A DNA stretch of 64,000 nt from Bacillus sp. FJAT-28004 (GTDB lineage Bacteria > Bacillota > Bacilli > Paenibacillales > Paenibacillaceae): positions 775,439 through 839,438 of the forward strand of contig NZ_LGHP01000002.1 of NCBI RefSeq assembly GCF_001280845.1, written 5' to 3'. The first letter of the stretch is position 1. The number at the start of each line of letters is the position of its first letter. Shown here piece after piece: positions 16,791-25,872 of the stretch. A model generated the notes under the pieces. The model worked only from the letters and a program-made list of their open reading frames with translations, was not told where the DNA came from and did no database searches. The position numbers and the translations under genes are program-made.

Positions 16791-17656
16791 TTTCCCTGTC
16801 GGTACTTGGAAGGACTGCAGCCTTCATTCGTTTTGAAAGCGCGGCTGAAAGCATGAATGTTTGAATAGCCGAGCTGCTCGGCGATATCCTGCATGGACAA
16901 ATAAGTAAACTGAATCATCATTTTAGCTTTTTCCATACGGATCTGCTGATGATATTGAATAGGCGTCTTCTGAAACATGTTTTTGAACAAATGGATCAAG
17001 TGAAATTTGCTAATATGGAATCGCTCAGACAGCTCATCCAGCTTGACGCAGCGATGCACGTTATGTTCGATATAGGACCGAATCTCCGAAAGAAGCTCCA
17101 GCTGTCCATCGCTTTTCATTTTGCTCCCCCAGTATTGCTCTCTCATCATGAGGGATATCATCGCAAGCAAACAGCCTTTGATACGAATCTCATAAAAGGG
17201 AGGTTTCGTTTCGAATTCGCGAATGAGCTCGAATAATGATTGTTCCAAGGGATAAGGGTCTCCAAGGCGAAAATGAGTTGGCATGAAATATGGCGATGCG
17301 GACAGCTCGTTCTCCCGAAACCATTCCTTTTCCTTCGCATTCATCTGATGGAGCGGTTTAAAGGAAACGCCGACTTCGTGACTGTCAGGCTGGACATACA
17401 GATCGAAATGAACATGGGGCTGACGGACACGCGCTCCACCAATAATTTGAATAGCATGTCTTTGCCCGGGCTTAAAGAAGAAGCAGTCACCAGCCTTCCC
17501 GTAATAAACTTCATCCTCTACGGTTACGAGCAGCTGGCCTTCCATGATATACAGCAACTCATAATCCCAAATAACCCGCTCATCCATTTTCCACGAAGGT
17601 TCCAGCACACTGTCCATTGCCACCCGAATATACGGGGACAGATTATTGACCTGCAT
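16787..17656 (-). CDS. AraC family regulator with cupin-type sensor
   Basis: The 289-residue protein has an N-terminal AraC-type cupin domain (about 10-150, with a GDCFFFKPGQRHAIQ strand pattern) and a C-terminal AraC DNA-binding domain (about 190-289; LDELSERFHISKFHLIHLF and MQDIAEQLGYSNIHAFSRAF). ATG 17656 is chosen because GAGG lies six bases upstream; the in-frame GTG 17665 overlaps that site. It is divergent from the GH172 gene, which it probably controls in response to a sugar. Confidence 0.9.
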   Translation of the reverse strand: MQVNNLSPYIRVAMDSVLEPSWKMDERVIWDYELLYIMEGQLLVTVEDEVYYGKAGDCFFFKPGQRHAIQIIGGARVRQPHVHFDLYVQPDSHEVGVSFKPLHQMNAKEKEWFRENELSASPYFMPTHFRLGDPYPLEQSLFELIREFETKPPFYEIRIKGCLLAMISLMMREQYWGSKMKSDGQLELLSEIRSYIEHNVHRCVKLDELSERFHISKFHLIHLFKNMFQKTPIQYHQQIRMEKAKMMIQFTYLSMQDIAEQLGYSNIHAFSRAFKTNEGCSPSKYRQGN

Positions 17657-17776
17657 ATCATTCACCTCAGCAATTTATGATAAACAACTTAACAATAAAA
17701 GGTAAGGGATAATCATATCTATCATTATATAATAGGCTCGTAAATAAACAATATATGATACATGAGGTGATGGACT

Positions 17777-18880
17777 ATGCTGCAGCAACATGGACTTGGA
17801 TTAGGTTTATCCTCCGCTCCGCTCGTCACGAAAGCACGTACCCGATCCATTTCAGCAGAAAATGTGAATGGTGAGAAGGGACAAGGCGGCAAAGAAGCGA
17901 GCAACTTGGGCGTCGGAAGAAAAGGCAGGCCTGCCATTACACTAAATCAAGGTGAAGAAGTGACGCTTGCTCATATTCAAGGTACCGGAGTGATTCAGCA
18001 CTTCTGGATTACCGTCGCAGACAAAACAGGCAAAGGGCATGCGGCGCAATACGTTCTTCGTGATCTTGTTCTCCGCATGTACTGGGACGATGAAACGACC
18101 CCTTCGGTCGACGTTCCCCTCGGCGATTTTTTCTGCAATGGCTTCGGTGTGCGAACCAACGTCAATTCGCTTCCGATCACCGTTGTTCCGACAGGCGGCA
18201 TGAACTGTTATATTCCGATGCCGTTTCGGCAATCGGCGAAAATTACAATTGTGAATCAGCATGCCACTAACATTGATGGTTTTTTCTATACGTTTAATTA
18301 TACGCTCGTTGACGAGCTGCCGGACAATGCTGCATACTTCCACGCGCAGTGGCGCCGCGAAAAGGTCACTGAAATAGGCAAAGACTACACCATTTTGGAC
18401 AATGTCAGCGGCTCGGGACAATATATTGGAACATACCTTGCATGGGCTGCACTTGAGAGAAATTGGTGGGGGGAAGGCGAAATTAAGTTTTATATGGATG
18501 GCGATCAGGATTGGCCGACCATTTGTGGAACAGGTACGGAAGATTATGTGGGAGGCGCATGGTGCTTCAGTAATACGAGGACGAATGAACCGGAATCGTA
18601 TTCCACGCCGTATTTGGGTTATAAGTTTTATAGGGAAACGACGGAAGTTGACCCTTGGTATGGCCATAATGTTCCGATGCACGGCATGTACCGCTGGCAT
18701 CTGCCCGATCCGATTCGTTTTGAAAGCGACCTGCGTGTAACGATTCAGCAAATCGGACATGACCATACCAAGCTGTTCGAGCGCTCCGACGACATTTCGT
18801 CCGTGGCGTATTGGTATCAGATGGAGCCTCATGCTCCATTCCCTACGATGCTCCAGGCTAATGAACGATGGCCGAGGTAA
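17777..18880 (+). CDS. GH172 / DUF2961 family glycosidase
   Basis: The 367-residue protein matches the DUF2961 family, now classed as GH172. Known members act on alpha-D-fructofuranosides (difructose dianhydride I) or on D-arabinofuranosides. Typical segments are ISAENVNGEKGQGG, a jelly-roll core with VDVPLGDFFCNGFG, and GTGTEDYVGGAWCF towards the C-terminus. The acidic residues of NPxGE/TED-type motifs that I can see are compatible with activity, but I cannot assign catalytic residues with certainty. No signal peptide is present. ATG 17777 follows GAGGTG by seven bases. No transporter gene is adjacent; the divergent AraC gene is the likely regulator. Confidence 0.85.
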   Translation: MLQQHGLGLGLSSAPLVTKARTRSISAENVNGEKGQGGKEASNLGVGRKGRPAITLNQGEEVTLAHIQGTGVIQHFWITVADKTGKGHAAQYVLRDLVLRMYWDDETTPSVDVPLGDFFCNGFGVRTNVNSLPITVVPTGGMNCYIPMPFRQSAKITIVNQHATNIDGFFYTFNYTLVDELPDNAAYFHAQWRREKVTEIGKDYTILDNVSGSGQYIGTYLAWAALERNWWGEGEIKFYMDGDQDWPTICGTGTEDYVGGAWCFSNTRTNEPESYSTPYLGYKFYRETTEVDPWYGHNVPMHGMYRWHLPDPIRFESDLRVTIQQIGHDHTKLFERSDDISSVAYWYQMEPHAPFPTMLQANERWPR

Positions 18881-18980
18881 GTCTATTGCTATGATTACAT
18901 TCGTAATAACAATAGAATAGAAGTCCATGATATGATAAGGAGAACGTCATATTTTACAACAGAAAGGAGATTAATCGAGC

Positions 18981-19298
18981 ATGTACGAACATCTCGTATC
19001 GTTTAAGTTTAAAGAAAAGCTTTCCAGCAGCAAAGAACAACAATTGTTAAACGCCTTATATTCATTGCAAACCGAAGTTCCAGGAATTATAGACTTGACT
19101 GCTGGCTGTAATGTAACGACTGAAACGGATAATATTCAGGGTTACACACTGGGACTGCGTGTTACATTTACGGATCAACAGTCCTTGCTTGCATACGGTC
19201 CGCATCCTGCACATCAGCATTTTGTAAGCATGCTGGACGGACTGCTTGACAACGTAATCGTCGTTGACTATCCTATTACAAATAAACATGCCAACTAG
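18981..19298 (+). CDS. Dabb (stress-responsive alpha/beta-barrel) domain protein
   Basis: The 105-residue protein has the ferredoxin-like dimeric Dabb pattern: MYEHLVSFKFKEKLSS at the N-terminus, a central VTFTDQQSLLAYGPHPAHQHF segment, and the final VVDYPI strand. Such proteins form small dimers of varied, mostly unknown function. ATG 18981 follows AAAGGAGA at about ten bases. It lies before nikR but is separated from it by about 30 bases, so co-transcription is possible. Confidence 0.88.
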   Translation: MYEHLVSFKFKEKLSSSKEQQLLNALYSLQTEVPGIIDLTAGCNVTTETDNIQGYTLGLRVTFTDQQSLLAYGPHPAHQHFVSMLDGLLDNVIVVDYPITNKHAN

Positions 19299-19329
19299 AT
19301 GACGAATTTGATGCAGGCAGGGTGACTAA

Positions 19330-19779
19330 ATGGCTGAGAAAGAAGAACTGGTTCGGTTTGGCGTGTCTTTTCCGGCACCGTTGATTGAACAGTTTGATCG
19401 TTATACAGACGAGTTAGGCTATCCTAATCGATCGGAGGCCATTCGCGATTTGGCTAGGCGAGCGTTGTTAGAGCCAACACGAATGAACGGTCAAGAGCAT
19501 GTCGCAGGCACGATAGTCCTCGTATATGACCATCATGTCAGTGATCTGCCGGTCGTACTGATGGAGGTACAGCATCGTTTCCATCACGATATTATTTCCA
19601 ATATGCATGTCCATTTAAATCATGATCAGTGCCTAGAGGTCATAGTCGTGAGAGGACAGCTGTCACGTCTGCGGTCGCTGCATCAGCAGATTCAAACGCA
19701 GAAGGGCGTCATTTATGCCGAGCTTTCCGTTACTTACGCGGATAAACATGATTCTACCAAAGAGCATACGCATACTTGA
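19330..19779 (+). CDS. nikR: nickel-responsive regulator NikR
   Basis: The 149-residue protein has a ribbon-helix-helix DNA-binding domain (about 1-50; VRFGVSFPAPLIEQFDRY then RSEAIRDLARRALL) and an ACT-like metal domain (about 60-140). The high-affinity nickel ligands can be placed: His82, His93 and His95 (MHVHLNH) and Cys101, which correspond to His76, His87, His89 and Cys95 of E. coli NikR. The His-rich tail (KHDSTKEHTHT) is an extra. It precedes nikABCDE and should repress that operon when nickel is plentiful. Confidence 0.95.
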   Translation: MAEKEELVRFGVSFPAPLIEQFDRYTDELGYPNRSEAIRDLARRALLEPTRMNGQEHVAGTIVLVYDHHVSDLPVVLMEVQHRFHHDIISNMHVHLNHDQCLEVIVVRGQLSRLRSLHQQIQTQKGVIYAELSVTYADKHDSTKEHTHT

Positions 19780-19825
19780 AATGCTAATCAATCCTACTCT
19801 TATTTGCAAATAGGTTCACACAATG

Positions 19826-19874
19826 AAGAGGATTTCTAACAAATCGACGAGGTCGATGTTAGGTCCTCTTTTTT
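19826..19874 (+). terminator. Rho-independent terminator of nikR
   Basis: AAGAGGA (19826-19832) pairs with TCCTCTT (19864-19870) as the base of a longer imperfect stem that includes CTAACA/TGTTAG-type pairing, followed by T residues. Confidence 0.8.
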
Positions 19875-19924
19875 GCGGTGTATTCTGAGTAAAATCTTAG
19901 AAAAAGGATGAAACTATGAGAGTG

Positions 19925-19954
19925 TCGTGTTACAATATCACATAATCGTGTTAC
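19925..19954 (+). promoter_or_regulatory. direct repeats before nikA, candidate NikR operator
   Basis: TCGTGTTAC occurs at 19925-19933 and again at 19946-19954, exactly 21 bases (two helical turns) apart, about 30 bases before the nikA start. This is a good arrangement for a tetrameric NikR. The sequence does not match the E. coli GTATGA-N16-TCATAC box. Confidence 0.5.
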
Positions 19955-19982
19955 TTAATGTGACGCTATAGGGGGGATTGGA

Positions 19983-21572
19983 TTGAAAACCATATTTTCA
20001 GCTATAACTTACGCAATCATTGTCATGCTTATCTTCTCAGGGTGCAGCGGTGCGAAGCCGGCAGACAAAGCTGCAAAATCAGATGAGCTAATCGTCGCGA
20101 TAGGATCTGAACCGGATACAGGCTTTGATCCGACCAAGGGCTGGGGACGCTACGGTTCTCCGTTGTTCCAGAGCACGCTCCTGAAACGTGACGATGATTT
20201 GAATATTGTCAAAGATTTGGCGACTGAATACCAGGTTAGCGAGGATGGCAAGTCATGGACGGTCAAACTTCGGGAGGATGTTGTATTCTCCGATGGAAAG
20301 CCGCTAACGTCTGAGGATGTGAAGTTTACATTCGACACAGCTGCCAGCAATGGAGCAGCGATTGATCTGACCAATTTGGCAAGCGTAGAAGCAGGGAATA
20401 ACGAAGTTGTGTTTCATTTGAAGAAACCGCAATCGACTTTTGTTTATTATCTCATAACGACTGGCATTGTACCTAAGCATGCTTATACAAGCACTTATGC
20501 GGAAAAGCCAATCGGTTCAGGTCCGTTTACATTTGTACAATGGGATCGCGGACAGCAGTTAATCGTAAAGGCGAATGCGAACTATTATGGAGATAAGCCC
20601 TATTTTCAAAAGCTTACTTTTTTATTTTTAAATGAGGATGGAGCATTCGCAGCGGCAAAGGCAGGCAGCGTTGATCTTGCTTATATTCCGTCAGCTTTTA
20701 GTAAGCAAAAGGTTGCTGGCATGCGGATTGAAGCGGTGAAGACGGTAGATAACCGCGGAATATCATTCCCATATGTCAAGGCTGGCGGCAAAACGGAAGA
20801 GGGCTATCCGATAGGCAATGATGTAACCGCGGATAAAGCCATACGCCTTGCTGTCAATAGGGTAATCGATCGTCAGAAGTTAGTCGATGGCATATTGGAC
20901 GGGCACGGATCACCAGCCTACACAGCGAATGATGGGCTTCCATGGTGGAATGAAGAGACCAAGATCAAGGATAATGATGCCGCAGCTGCTGCGAAAATAT
21001 TAGCGGTCGGCGGTTGGGAGGACAGCAATAGTGATGGTATCGTCGAAAAAGGGACATTGAAAGCGGAATTTACGCTTCTTTATCCGTCAGGAGACGTTAC
21101 ACGGCAATCGCTGGCACTTGCTGCGGCGGAAATGGCGAAGGCAGCTGGCATTCAAATTTTGGTCGAGGGCAAAAGCTGGGACGAGCTTGAGAATCTGATG
21201 CATTCCAATGCGATGCTGTTAGGATGGGGCAGTCACGATCCTCTCGAAATGTACAATATATATAGCAGTACATTTGGTGGAGTCGACTATTACAACACGG
21301 GTTATTACAGCAACGTGGCCGTGGACAAGTTGTTCGAACAAGCATTAGATGCACGTACGGAAGAGGAAGCGCTAACCTATTGGAAAAAAGCGCAATGGGA
21401 CGGTCAAACGGGACTTAGCGTAAAAGGTGATGCGCCTTGGGCGTGGCTCGTTAATATTGATCATCTGTTTCTGGTGAAGGATGGGCTCGACATCGGGAAG
21501 CAGCGTATACAGCCGCATGGCCATGGATGGCCGGTAACGGACAATATTGAGAGCTGGAGCTGGAAAGAGTAG
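19983..21572 (+). CDS. nikA: nickel ABC transporter, lipoprotein substrate-binding protein
   Basis: The 529-residue protein starts with a hydrophobic leader and the lipobox F-S-G-C (Cys near residue 21). It is followed by the dipeptide/nickel-binding family 5 pattern (ELIVAIGSEPDTGFDPTKGWG, then LATEYQVSEDGKSWTVKLREDVVFSDGKPLTSEDV). The gene order with nikR and four further nik genes supports nickel, or a nickel chelate, as the ligand. The TTG start lies six bases after a run of six G residues. It is the first gene of the operon. Confidence 0.9.
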   Translation: MKTIFSAITYAIIVMLIFSGCSGAKPADKAAKSDELIVAIGSEPDTGFDPTKGWGRYGSPLFQSTLLKRDDDLNIVKDLATEYQVSEDGKSWTVKLREDVVFSDGKPLTSEDVKFTFDTAASNGAAIDLTNLASVEAGNNEVVFHLKKPQSTFVYYLITTGIVPKHAYTSTYAEKPIGSGPFTFVQWDRGQQLIVKANANYYGDKPYFQKLTFLFLNEDGAFAAAKAGSVDLAYIPSAFSKQKVAGMRIEAVKTVDNRGISFPYVKAGGKTEEGYPIGNDVTADKAIRLAVNRVIDRQKLVDGILDGHGSPAYTANDGLPWWNEETKIKDNDAAAAAKILAVGGWEDSNSDGIVEKGTLKAEFTLLYPSGDVTRQSLALAAAEMAKAAGIQILVEGKSWDELENLMHSNAMLLGWGSHDPLEMYNIYSSTFGGVDYYNTGYYSNVAVDKLFEQALDARTEEEALTYWKKAQWDGQTGLSVKGDAPWAWLVNIDHLFLVKDGLDIGKQRIQPHGHGWPVTDNIESWSWKE

Positions 21573-21593
21573 CGCTCAGGAGAGGTTGTTAGA

Positions 21594-22589
21594 ATGATAC
21601 AGGGAGTCGCCGTTTTTGTAGGAAAAAAGTTCATTCGTTTGATTGCGCTGCTCGCTTCGGTCAGTATCATTACCTTTGCGCTTGTTGCATTATCGCCAAT
21701 TGACCCCGTGCAATCGTATATTGGAGCAGATGTCATGCGCGTGGGGGCTGAGCAACGGGAGCAGATAGCTGCTTATTGGGGGCTGGACCGACCATTTGCG
21801 GAACGCTTTATGAAATGGGCATCTGCGCTGCTTCATGGCGATATGGGAACCTCTATGATTTACCGCGAGGCCGTAACGAAGGTCATCGCCGACCGATTCT
21901 TGCATTCGGTGCTGCTTATGGCGTTTGCGTGGATGCTGTCAGGCATCATTGGATTCATTGCTGGCGTGGCCGCAGCAATGAAGAAGGATTCATGGCTCGA
22001 CCGACTGATCAAAAGCTATTGTTATACGCTGGCTTCGACACCCGCCTTTTGGATCGGATTGCTGCTCATGATGATTTTTGCCGTATGGCTCGGCTGGCTC
22101 CCAGTGGGGCTCGGTGTCCCTGCTGGGGTATTAGAAGGAAGCGTAACCGTGGCTGATTATGTGCGTCATATGATTTTGCCTGGTATTACACTAAGTGTCG
22201 TGGGCATCGCACCGATTGCGCTGCATACACGCCAGAAACTGATTGATGTCATGGAAAGCGATTATTATTTGTTTGCAAGAGCAAGAGGAGAATACGGTCT
22301 GAGCCTTTTTCTTAGACATGGTCTTCGCAACATTGCATTGCCCGCCATTACGCTGCAGTTTGCTTCATTTGGCGAATTGTTCGGGGGAGCCGTACTTGCA
22401 GAGCAGGTGTTTTCTTATCCGGGACTTGGACAAGCGACGGTAGAAGCAGGTCTTCGTGGCGATGTACCGCTGCTAATGGGACTTGTACTATGCAGCACGA
22501 TCTTTGTTTTCACAGGCAATGCTCTAGCCGATTATTTCTACCGTATGGTTGATCCAAGGCTGAGGTACGGGAAGGAGGAGCGAGGATGA
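21594..22589 (+). CDS. nikB: nickel ABC transporter permease NikB
   Basis: The 331-residue membrane protein is a DppB/NikB-type permease with an N-terminal membrane segment followed by LVALSPIDPVQSYIG, about five further segments and the EAA loop LFARARGEYGLSLFLRHGLRN. It pairs with NikC. It begins 21 bases after nikA and overlaps nikC by four bases (ATGA). Confidence 0.92.
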   Translation: MIQGVAVFVGKKFIRLIALLASVSIITFALVALSPIDPVQSYIGADVMRVGAEQREQIAAYWGLDRPFAERFMKWASALLHGDMGTSMIYREAVTKVIADRFLHSVLLMAFAWMLSGIIGFIAGVAAAMKKDSWLDRLIKSYCYTLASTPAFWIGLLLMMIFAVWLGWLPVGLGVPAGVLEGSVTVADYVRHMILPGITLSVVGIAPIALHTRQKLIDVMESDYYLFARARGEYGLSLFLRHGLRNIALPAITLQFASFGELFGGAVLAEQVFSYPGLGQATVEAGLRGDVPLLMGLVLCSTIFVFTGNALADYFYRMVDPRLRYGKEERG

Positions 22590-23446
22590 GTCAGCTCACG
22601 TCTGTTCAGAAACCTACAGCTAGGAAACGTCCAAATGAACGGAGGCGAACGCTTGTATCCGCAACGGGCGCAGCCATTCTGCTGACAAGCATAGGTATAG
22701 GCAGCTGGCTGCTTGATTCTTCGGGGCTTTCTGTTCAGCTGGATAATCGGAATTTACCTCCGTCGTTCGCTCACTTATTTGGAACGGATTGGCTTGGAAG
22801 AGATATGCTTTCCCGCACCGTGAAGGGACTTGCTTTAAGTATTCAAGTGGGGCTGCTAGGATCGGTCTGCAGCGTAATCATTGCGTCAATGATGGGACTG
22901 ATGGCGGCAACGCTTGGGAAAACAGCTGATCGTATCATTTCATGGCTGATTGATGTTTTTCTAAGCGTCCCCCATCTCGTATTACTCATATTGATTGCTT
23001 TTGTTTGTGGGGGAGGCCTTAAAGGGGTTGCCATCGGAATTATGCTAACGCATTGGCCAAGCCTTGCTCGGGTCATTCGGGCAGAGGCCATGCAGCTGAT
23101 GTCAGCGGAATATGTGCTTGTTGCGAGGAAGCTTGGAAGATCACGCTTGTCTGTTGCTGCTCGGCACTTAGCGCCTCATTTATTTCCGCAATTATTGGTT
23201 GGTTTTCTGCTTTTGTTTCCTCATGCCGTGCTGCATGAAGCGGCGATTACCTTTTTGGGTCTAGGCATGTCACCGCATCAGCCTGCTATCGGAATTATCC
23301 TTTCTGAATCCATGCGATATTTATCGACGGGGATGTGGTGGCTGGCTGTATTTCCGGGACTCGGCTTGCTGTTAACCGTTCGCGCATTTGATAAGCTTGG
23401 CAATCATTTGCGACAGCTCGTTGATCCACGGAATGCTCAGCTATGA
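22586..23446 (+). CDS. nikC: nickel ABC transporter permease NikC
   Basis: The 286-residue DppC/NikC-type permease shows the N-terminal signature HLFGTDWLGRDMLSRTVKG, about six membrane segments and the EAA loop YVLVARKLGRSRLSVAARH. The start overlaps the nikB stop by four bases. The ending LVDPRN is typical of the family. Confidence 0.92.
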   Translation: MSQLTSVQKPTARKRPNERRRTLVSATGAAILLTSIGIGSWLLDSSGLSVQLDNRNLPPSFAHLFGTDWLGRDMLSRTVKGLALSIQVGLLGSVCSVIIASMMGLMAATLGKTADRIISWLIDVFLSVPHLVLLILIAFVCGGGLKGVAIGIMLTHWPSLARVIRAEAMQLMSAEYVLVARKLGRSRLSVAARHLAPHLFPQLLVGFLLLFPHAVLHEAAITFLGLGMSPHQPAIGIILSESMRYLSTGMWWLAVFPGLGLLLTVRAFDKLGNHLRQLVDPRNAQL

Positions 23447-23491
23447 CGTTTATCGTAGACGATATTGATAAATACGGAGGGAGGGGTCCAT

Positions 23492-24415
23492 ATGCCTCTG
23501 CTTGAGGTGAATAAACTATCCATTTCCTTTATGCAATATGTGAAAGGCAGTTTGCAGGAAAAGGTCACGATTATCGATGAGCTGGATTTTGCCATTAATG
23601 AAGGTGAAATCGTAGCCGTTGTTGGAGCAAGCGGATCGGGAAAAAGTTTGCTTGCTCACGCGATTATGGGTATTTTGCCCAAAAATGTTGTGATGTCGGG
23701 AAACATCTCATACGGTGGAGAGCTGCTTAATGAAGCTAAGCTTAAGCGCTACCGCGGTAAGGAAATTGCTCTTGTGCCACAATCGGTAAGTTTTCTTGAT
23801 CCGTTAATGCGAGTAGGCGAGCAGCTTCGCACGCGCGCAGATGGAGCTGAGCAGCTTAAAGAGCGAAGAGGGTTATTTGATCGGTTTCAGCTTGGAGAGC
23901 ATGTGGAGAGGCTCTTTCCGTTTCAGCTCTCCGGAGGCATGGCTCGTAAGGTGCTTGTCTCGACGGCTGCAATTGGAAGAACTAGGCTGATTATCGCAGA
24001 CGAACCTACGCCAGGTATGCATCCAGGTGATGTCGCGGAGGCACTCGGACACTTCAAGCAGCTGGCCGAAGGAGGCTGTGCCGTGTTGTTTATCACGCAT
24101 GACATTGAAGCAGCGCTTCGAATTGCGGATAAGGTGGCCGTATTTTATGCGGGGACAGCAGTTGAGGTCGCTCCTGCCAGTGATTTTCATGGAAATGGTG
24201 AACAGCTCAGGCATCCTTACAGCCGCGCCTTGTGGCGTGCGCTGCCGCAAAATGGTTTCGTACCGATAGCTGGAACGCAGCCTGCAAGAAACTCGGACAT
24301 ATCGGGATGTCTCTTTGCTGAACGCTGCAGCATGGCAACGGACATTTGTGAAGACAGCAGGCCGGCGGCTCGCGACATTAGGAGCGGAATGGTGAGGTGT
24401 GTCCATGCTACTTGA
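23492..24415 (+). CDS. nikD: nickel ABC transporter ATPase NikD
   Basis: The 307-residue ATPase has Walker A GASGSGKS, signature QLSGGMARK, Walker B LIIADEPT and the switch His in FITHD. The C-terminal oligopeptide-transporter region has the Cys pattern CLFAERCSMATDIC. ATG 23492 is preferred over the earlier frame start because GGAGGGAGG lies just upstream. The signature motif GGMARK departs slightly from the usual GGQ/MRQR. It overlaps the nikE start region. Confidence 0.9.
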   Translation: MPLLEVNKLSISFMQYVKGSLQEKVTIIDELDFAINEGEIVAVVGASGSGKSLLAHAIMGILPKNVVMSGNISYGGELLNEAKLKRYRGKEIALVPQSVSFLDPLMRVGEQLRTRADGAEQLKERRGLFDRFQLGEHVERLFPFQLSGGMARKVLVSTAAIGRTRLIIADEPTPGMHPGDVAEALGHFKQLAEGGCAVLFITHDIEAALRIADKVAVFYAGTAVEVAPASDFHGNGEQLRHPYSRALWRALPQNGFVPIAGTQPARNSDISGCLFAERCSMATDICEDSRPAARDIRSGMVRCVHAT

Positions 24416-25010
24416 AGGAAGGAATCTCGGCTGGCGTTATGCAGGAGGGCTATGGTTATTTAACCATTTTAACATTGCGATACAGCCTGGAGAGGTCGTC
24501 GGTCTAATTGGACCAAGCGGAAGCGGGAAAACGTCATTAGGCAGGTTATTGGCAGGTTATATGAAACCTATTACAGGTGAAGTGTTGGTTGATGGCCGAA
24601 ATAAGAACAATCAAGGCTCTGATCCTGTACAAATGATTTTTCAGCATCCAGAGCGTGCGGTTAATCCAAGATGGCGGATGGAAAAAACAATCACAGAAGG
24701 TTGGTCTCCGGATGCTGCGCTGCTTGAGGCGCTTGGCATTAAAGCGCAGTGGCTGCGACGTTTTCCGAATGAGCTGTCAGGAGGGGAGCTCCAGCGCTGC
24801 TGTATTGCGAGAGCTCTCGGACCAGACACTAAATTTCTGATTGCAGATGAAATGACAACGATGCTTGATGCAATTACACAGGCGCAAATTTGGCAGAAGG
24901 TGCTTGAAATTGCCCATGCTCGTCAGATTGGATTGCTCATCATTAGTCATGATCATACGCTAGTGAACAAAATTTGCAATCGAACGATTTCATTCTCAAG
25001 TGAACACTAG
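24405..25010 (+). CDS. nikE: nickel ABC transporter ATPase NikE (short)
   Basis: The 201-residue ATPase has Walker A GPSGSGKTS, signature LSGGELQRC, Walker B LIADEMT and the His switch ISHD. It ends soon after the last core strand, without the 50-70 residue C-terminal extension of typical NikE (about 260 residues). ATG 24405 lies six bases after GAGGTG. It overlaps the end of nikD by 11 bases, and its stop overlaps the convergent regulator gene by four bases. The ATPase core is complete, so it is probably functional. Confidence 0.88.
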   Translation: MLLEGRNLGWRYAGGLWLFNHFNIAIQPGEVVGLIGPSGSGKTSLGRLLAGYMKPITGEVLVDGRNKNNQGSDPVQMIFQHPERAVNPRWRMEKTITEGWSPDAALLEALGIKAQWLRRFPNELSGGELQRCCIARALGPDTKFLIADEMTTMLDAITQAQIWQKVLEIAHARQIGLLIISHDHTLVNKICNRTISFSSEH

Positions 25011-25861
25011 TCTTGTCCGCCCATTAATCTACGCAGCTTAGCTTCCGTCGACGTTTCAGGGGCTGGCGTATAGACGCTGCATCTCAGATCGGTATTTCCT
25101 TTTACTTGAAAAGAGGTCAGATGAAACAACATTTTTCCTACTCGTGCATGTCGAAATTCGAGCAGTACATCTGGAGCAGAGCTGACCTGGCTTTGCTCCC
25201 AAAGGTACTGAAACTCCGGATGGCTCCCCTTCATCTCTTCAATAAACCGCTCATACCATTCATCCTGTACGTATTGACCGTAATAGGCACGAAAGATAGC
25301 AAGAAATCCACCTACAAAATGCTCCCAGTTTCCCGCAAGTCTGCGAAACTCTTTCCTTGTGAACAACAGCTCAATCATATTTCGCTGTTCGGCTGGAATC
25401 TGGTCAAAGTCCATGAACACATGCGAGGCGGCTTCGTTCCAACCAACGATTTGGCAGCGCCGATCCGATATAATCGTCGGGCAGAAGCGGAGCTCCTTGA
25501 GGATTCTTCTTAAAGAGGGCGTAATTTCTGTCTGCTCCTCATTAATAGGCAGCGCACCTTGTCCAGAGCCAAGGGCGAGGGCATATAAATATTCCCGTTC
25601 GTCGTCATTCAATTGTAGAGCTGCTGCCACACAATCCAGAACAGAGGCTGATACTTGAATATCTCTGCCTTGCTCGAGCCACGTATACCAGGTAGTACTG
25701 ACGCCAGCAAGCTGAGCGACCTCCTCACGTCTTAAACCGGGTGTTCTTCGGCGTGTTCCGACAGGGAAACCAGCGTCCTCTGGCATGATTTTGGCTCGCT
25801 TCGATTTTAGAAAGGATGATAGCGCCTGTAGTCTAGTCTCTCGATTAATCAAGGTTCCCAT
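25007..25861 (-). CDS. XRE-type regulator with MmyB-like ligand-binding domain
   Basis: The 284-residue protein has an N-terminal Xre helix-turn-helix (about 12-75; GLRREEVAQLAGVSTTWYTWLEQGRDIQVS) and a C-terminal MmyB-like domain (about 105-275; ICPTIISDRRCQIVGWNEAA-like region). MmyB-like domains have a PAS-like fold, and one structure was reported with bound fatty acid. ATG 25861 has a GGAG directly against it, so TTG 25852 (nine bases from that site) is an alternative start. It is divergent from a fabF paralogue and convergent with nikE. A fatty-acid-linked role is inferred from this. Confidence 0.88.
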   Translation of the reverse strand: MGTLINRETRLQALSSFLKSKRAKIMPEDAGFPVGTRRRTPGLRREEVAQLAGVSTTWYTWLEQGRDIQVSASVLDCVAAALQLNDDEREYLYALALGSGQGALPINEEQTEITPSLRRILKELRFCPTIISDRRCQIVGWNEAASHVFMDFDQIPAEQRNMIELLFTRKEFRRLAGNWEHFVGGFLAIFRAYYGQYVQDEWYERFIEEMKGSHPEFQYLWEQSQVSSAPDVLLEFRHARVGKMLFHLTSFQVKGNTDLRCSVYTPAPETSTEAKLRRLMGGQD

Positions 25862-25872
25862 CTCCGAACATC

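Noticed and set aside
17942..18928. 328-codon open frame on the minus strand inside the GH172 gene
   Set aside because: It has no ribosome binding site, its product has no family resemblance and is odd in composition (many His, Arg, Ile), and it lies entirely antisense to a clear GH172 gene.
19925..19954. start of a CRISPR array (short direct repeats)
   Set aside because: There are only two copies of nine bases, at 21-base spacing, directly before nikA. An operator is a better explanation.
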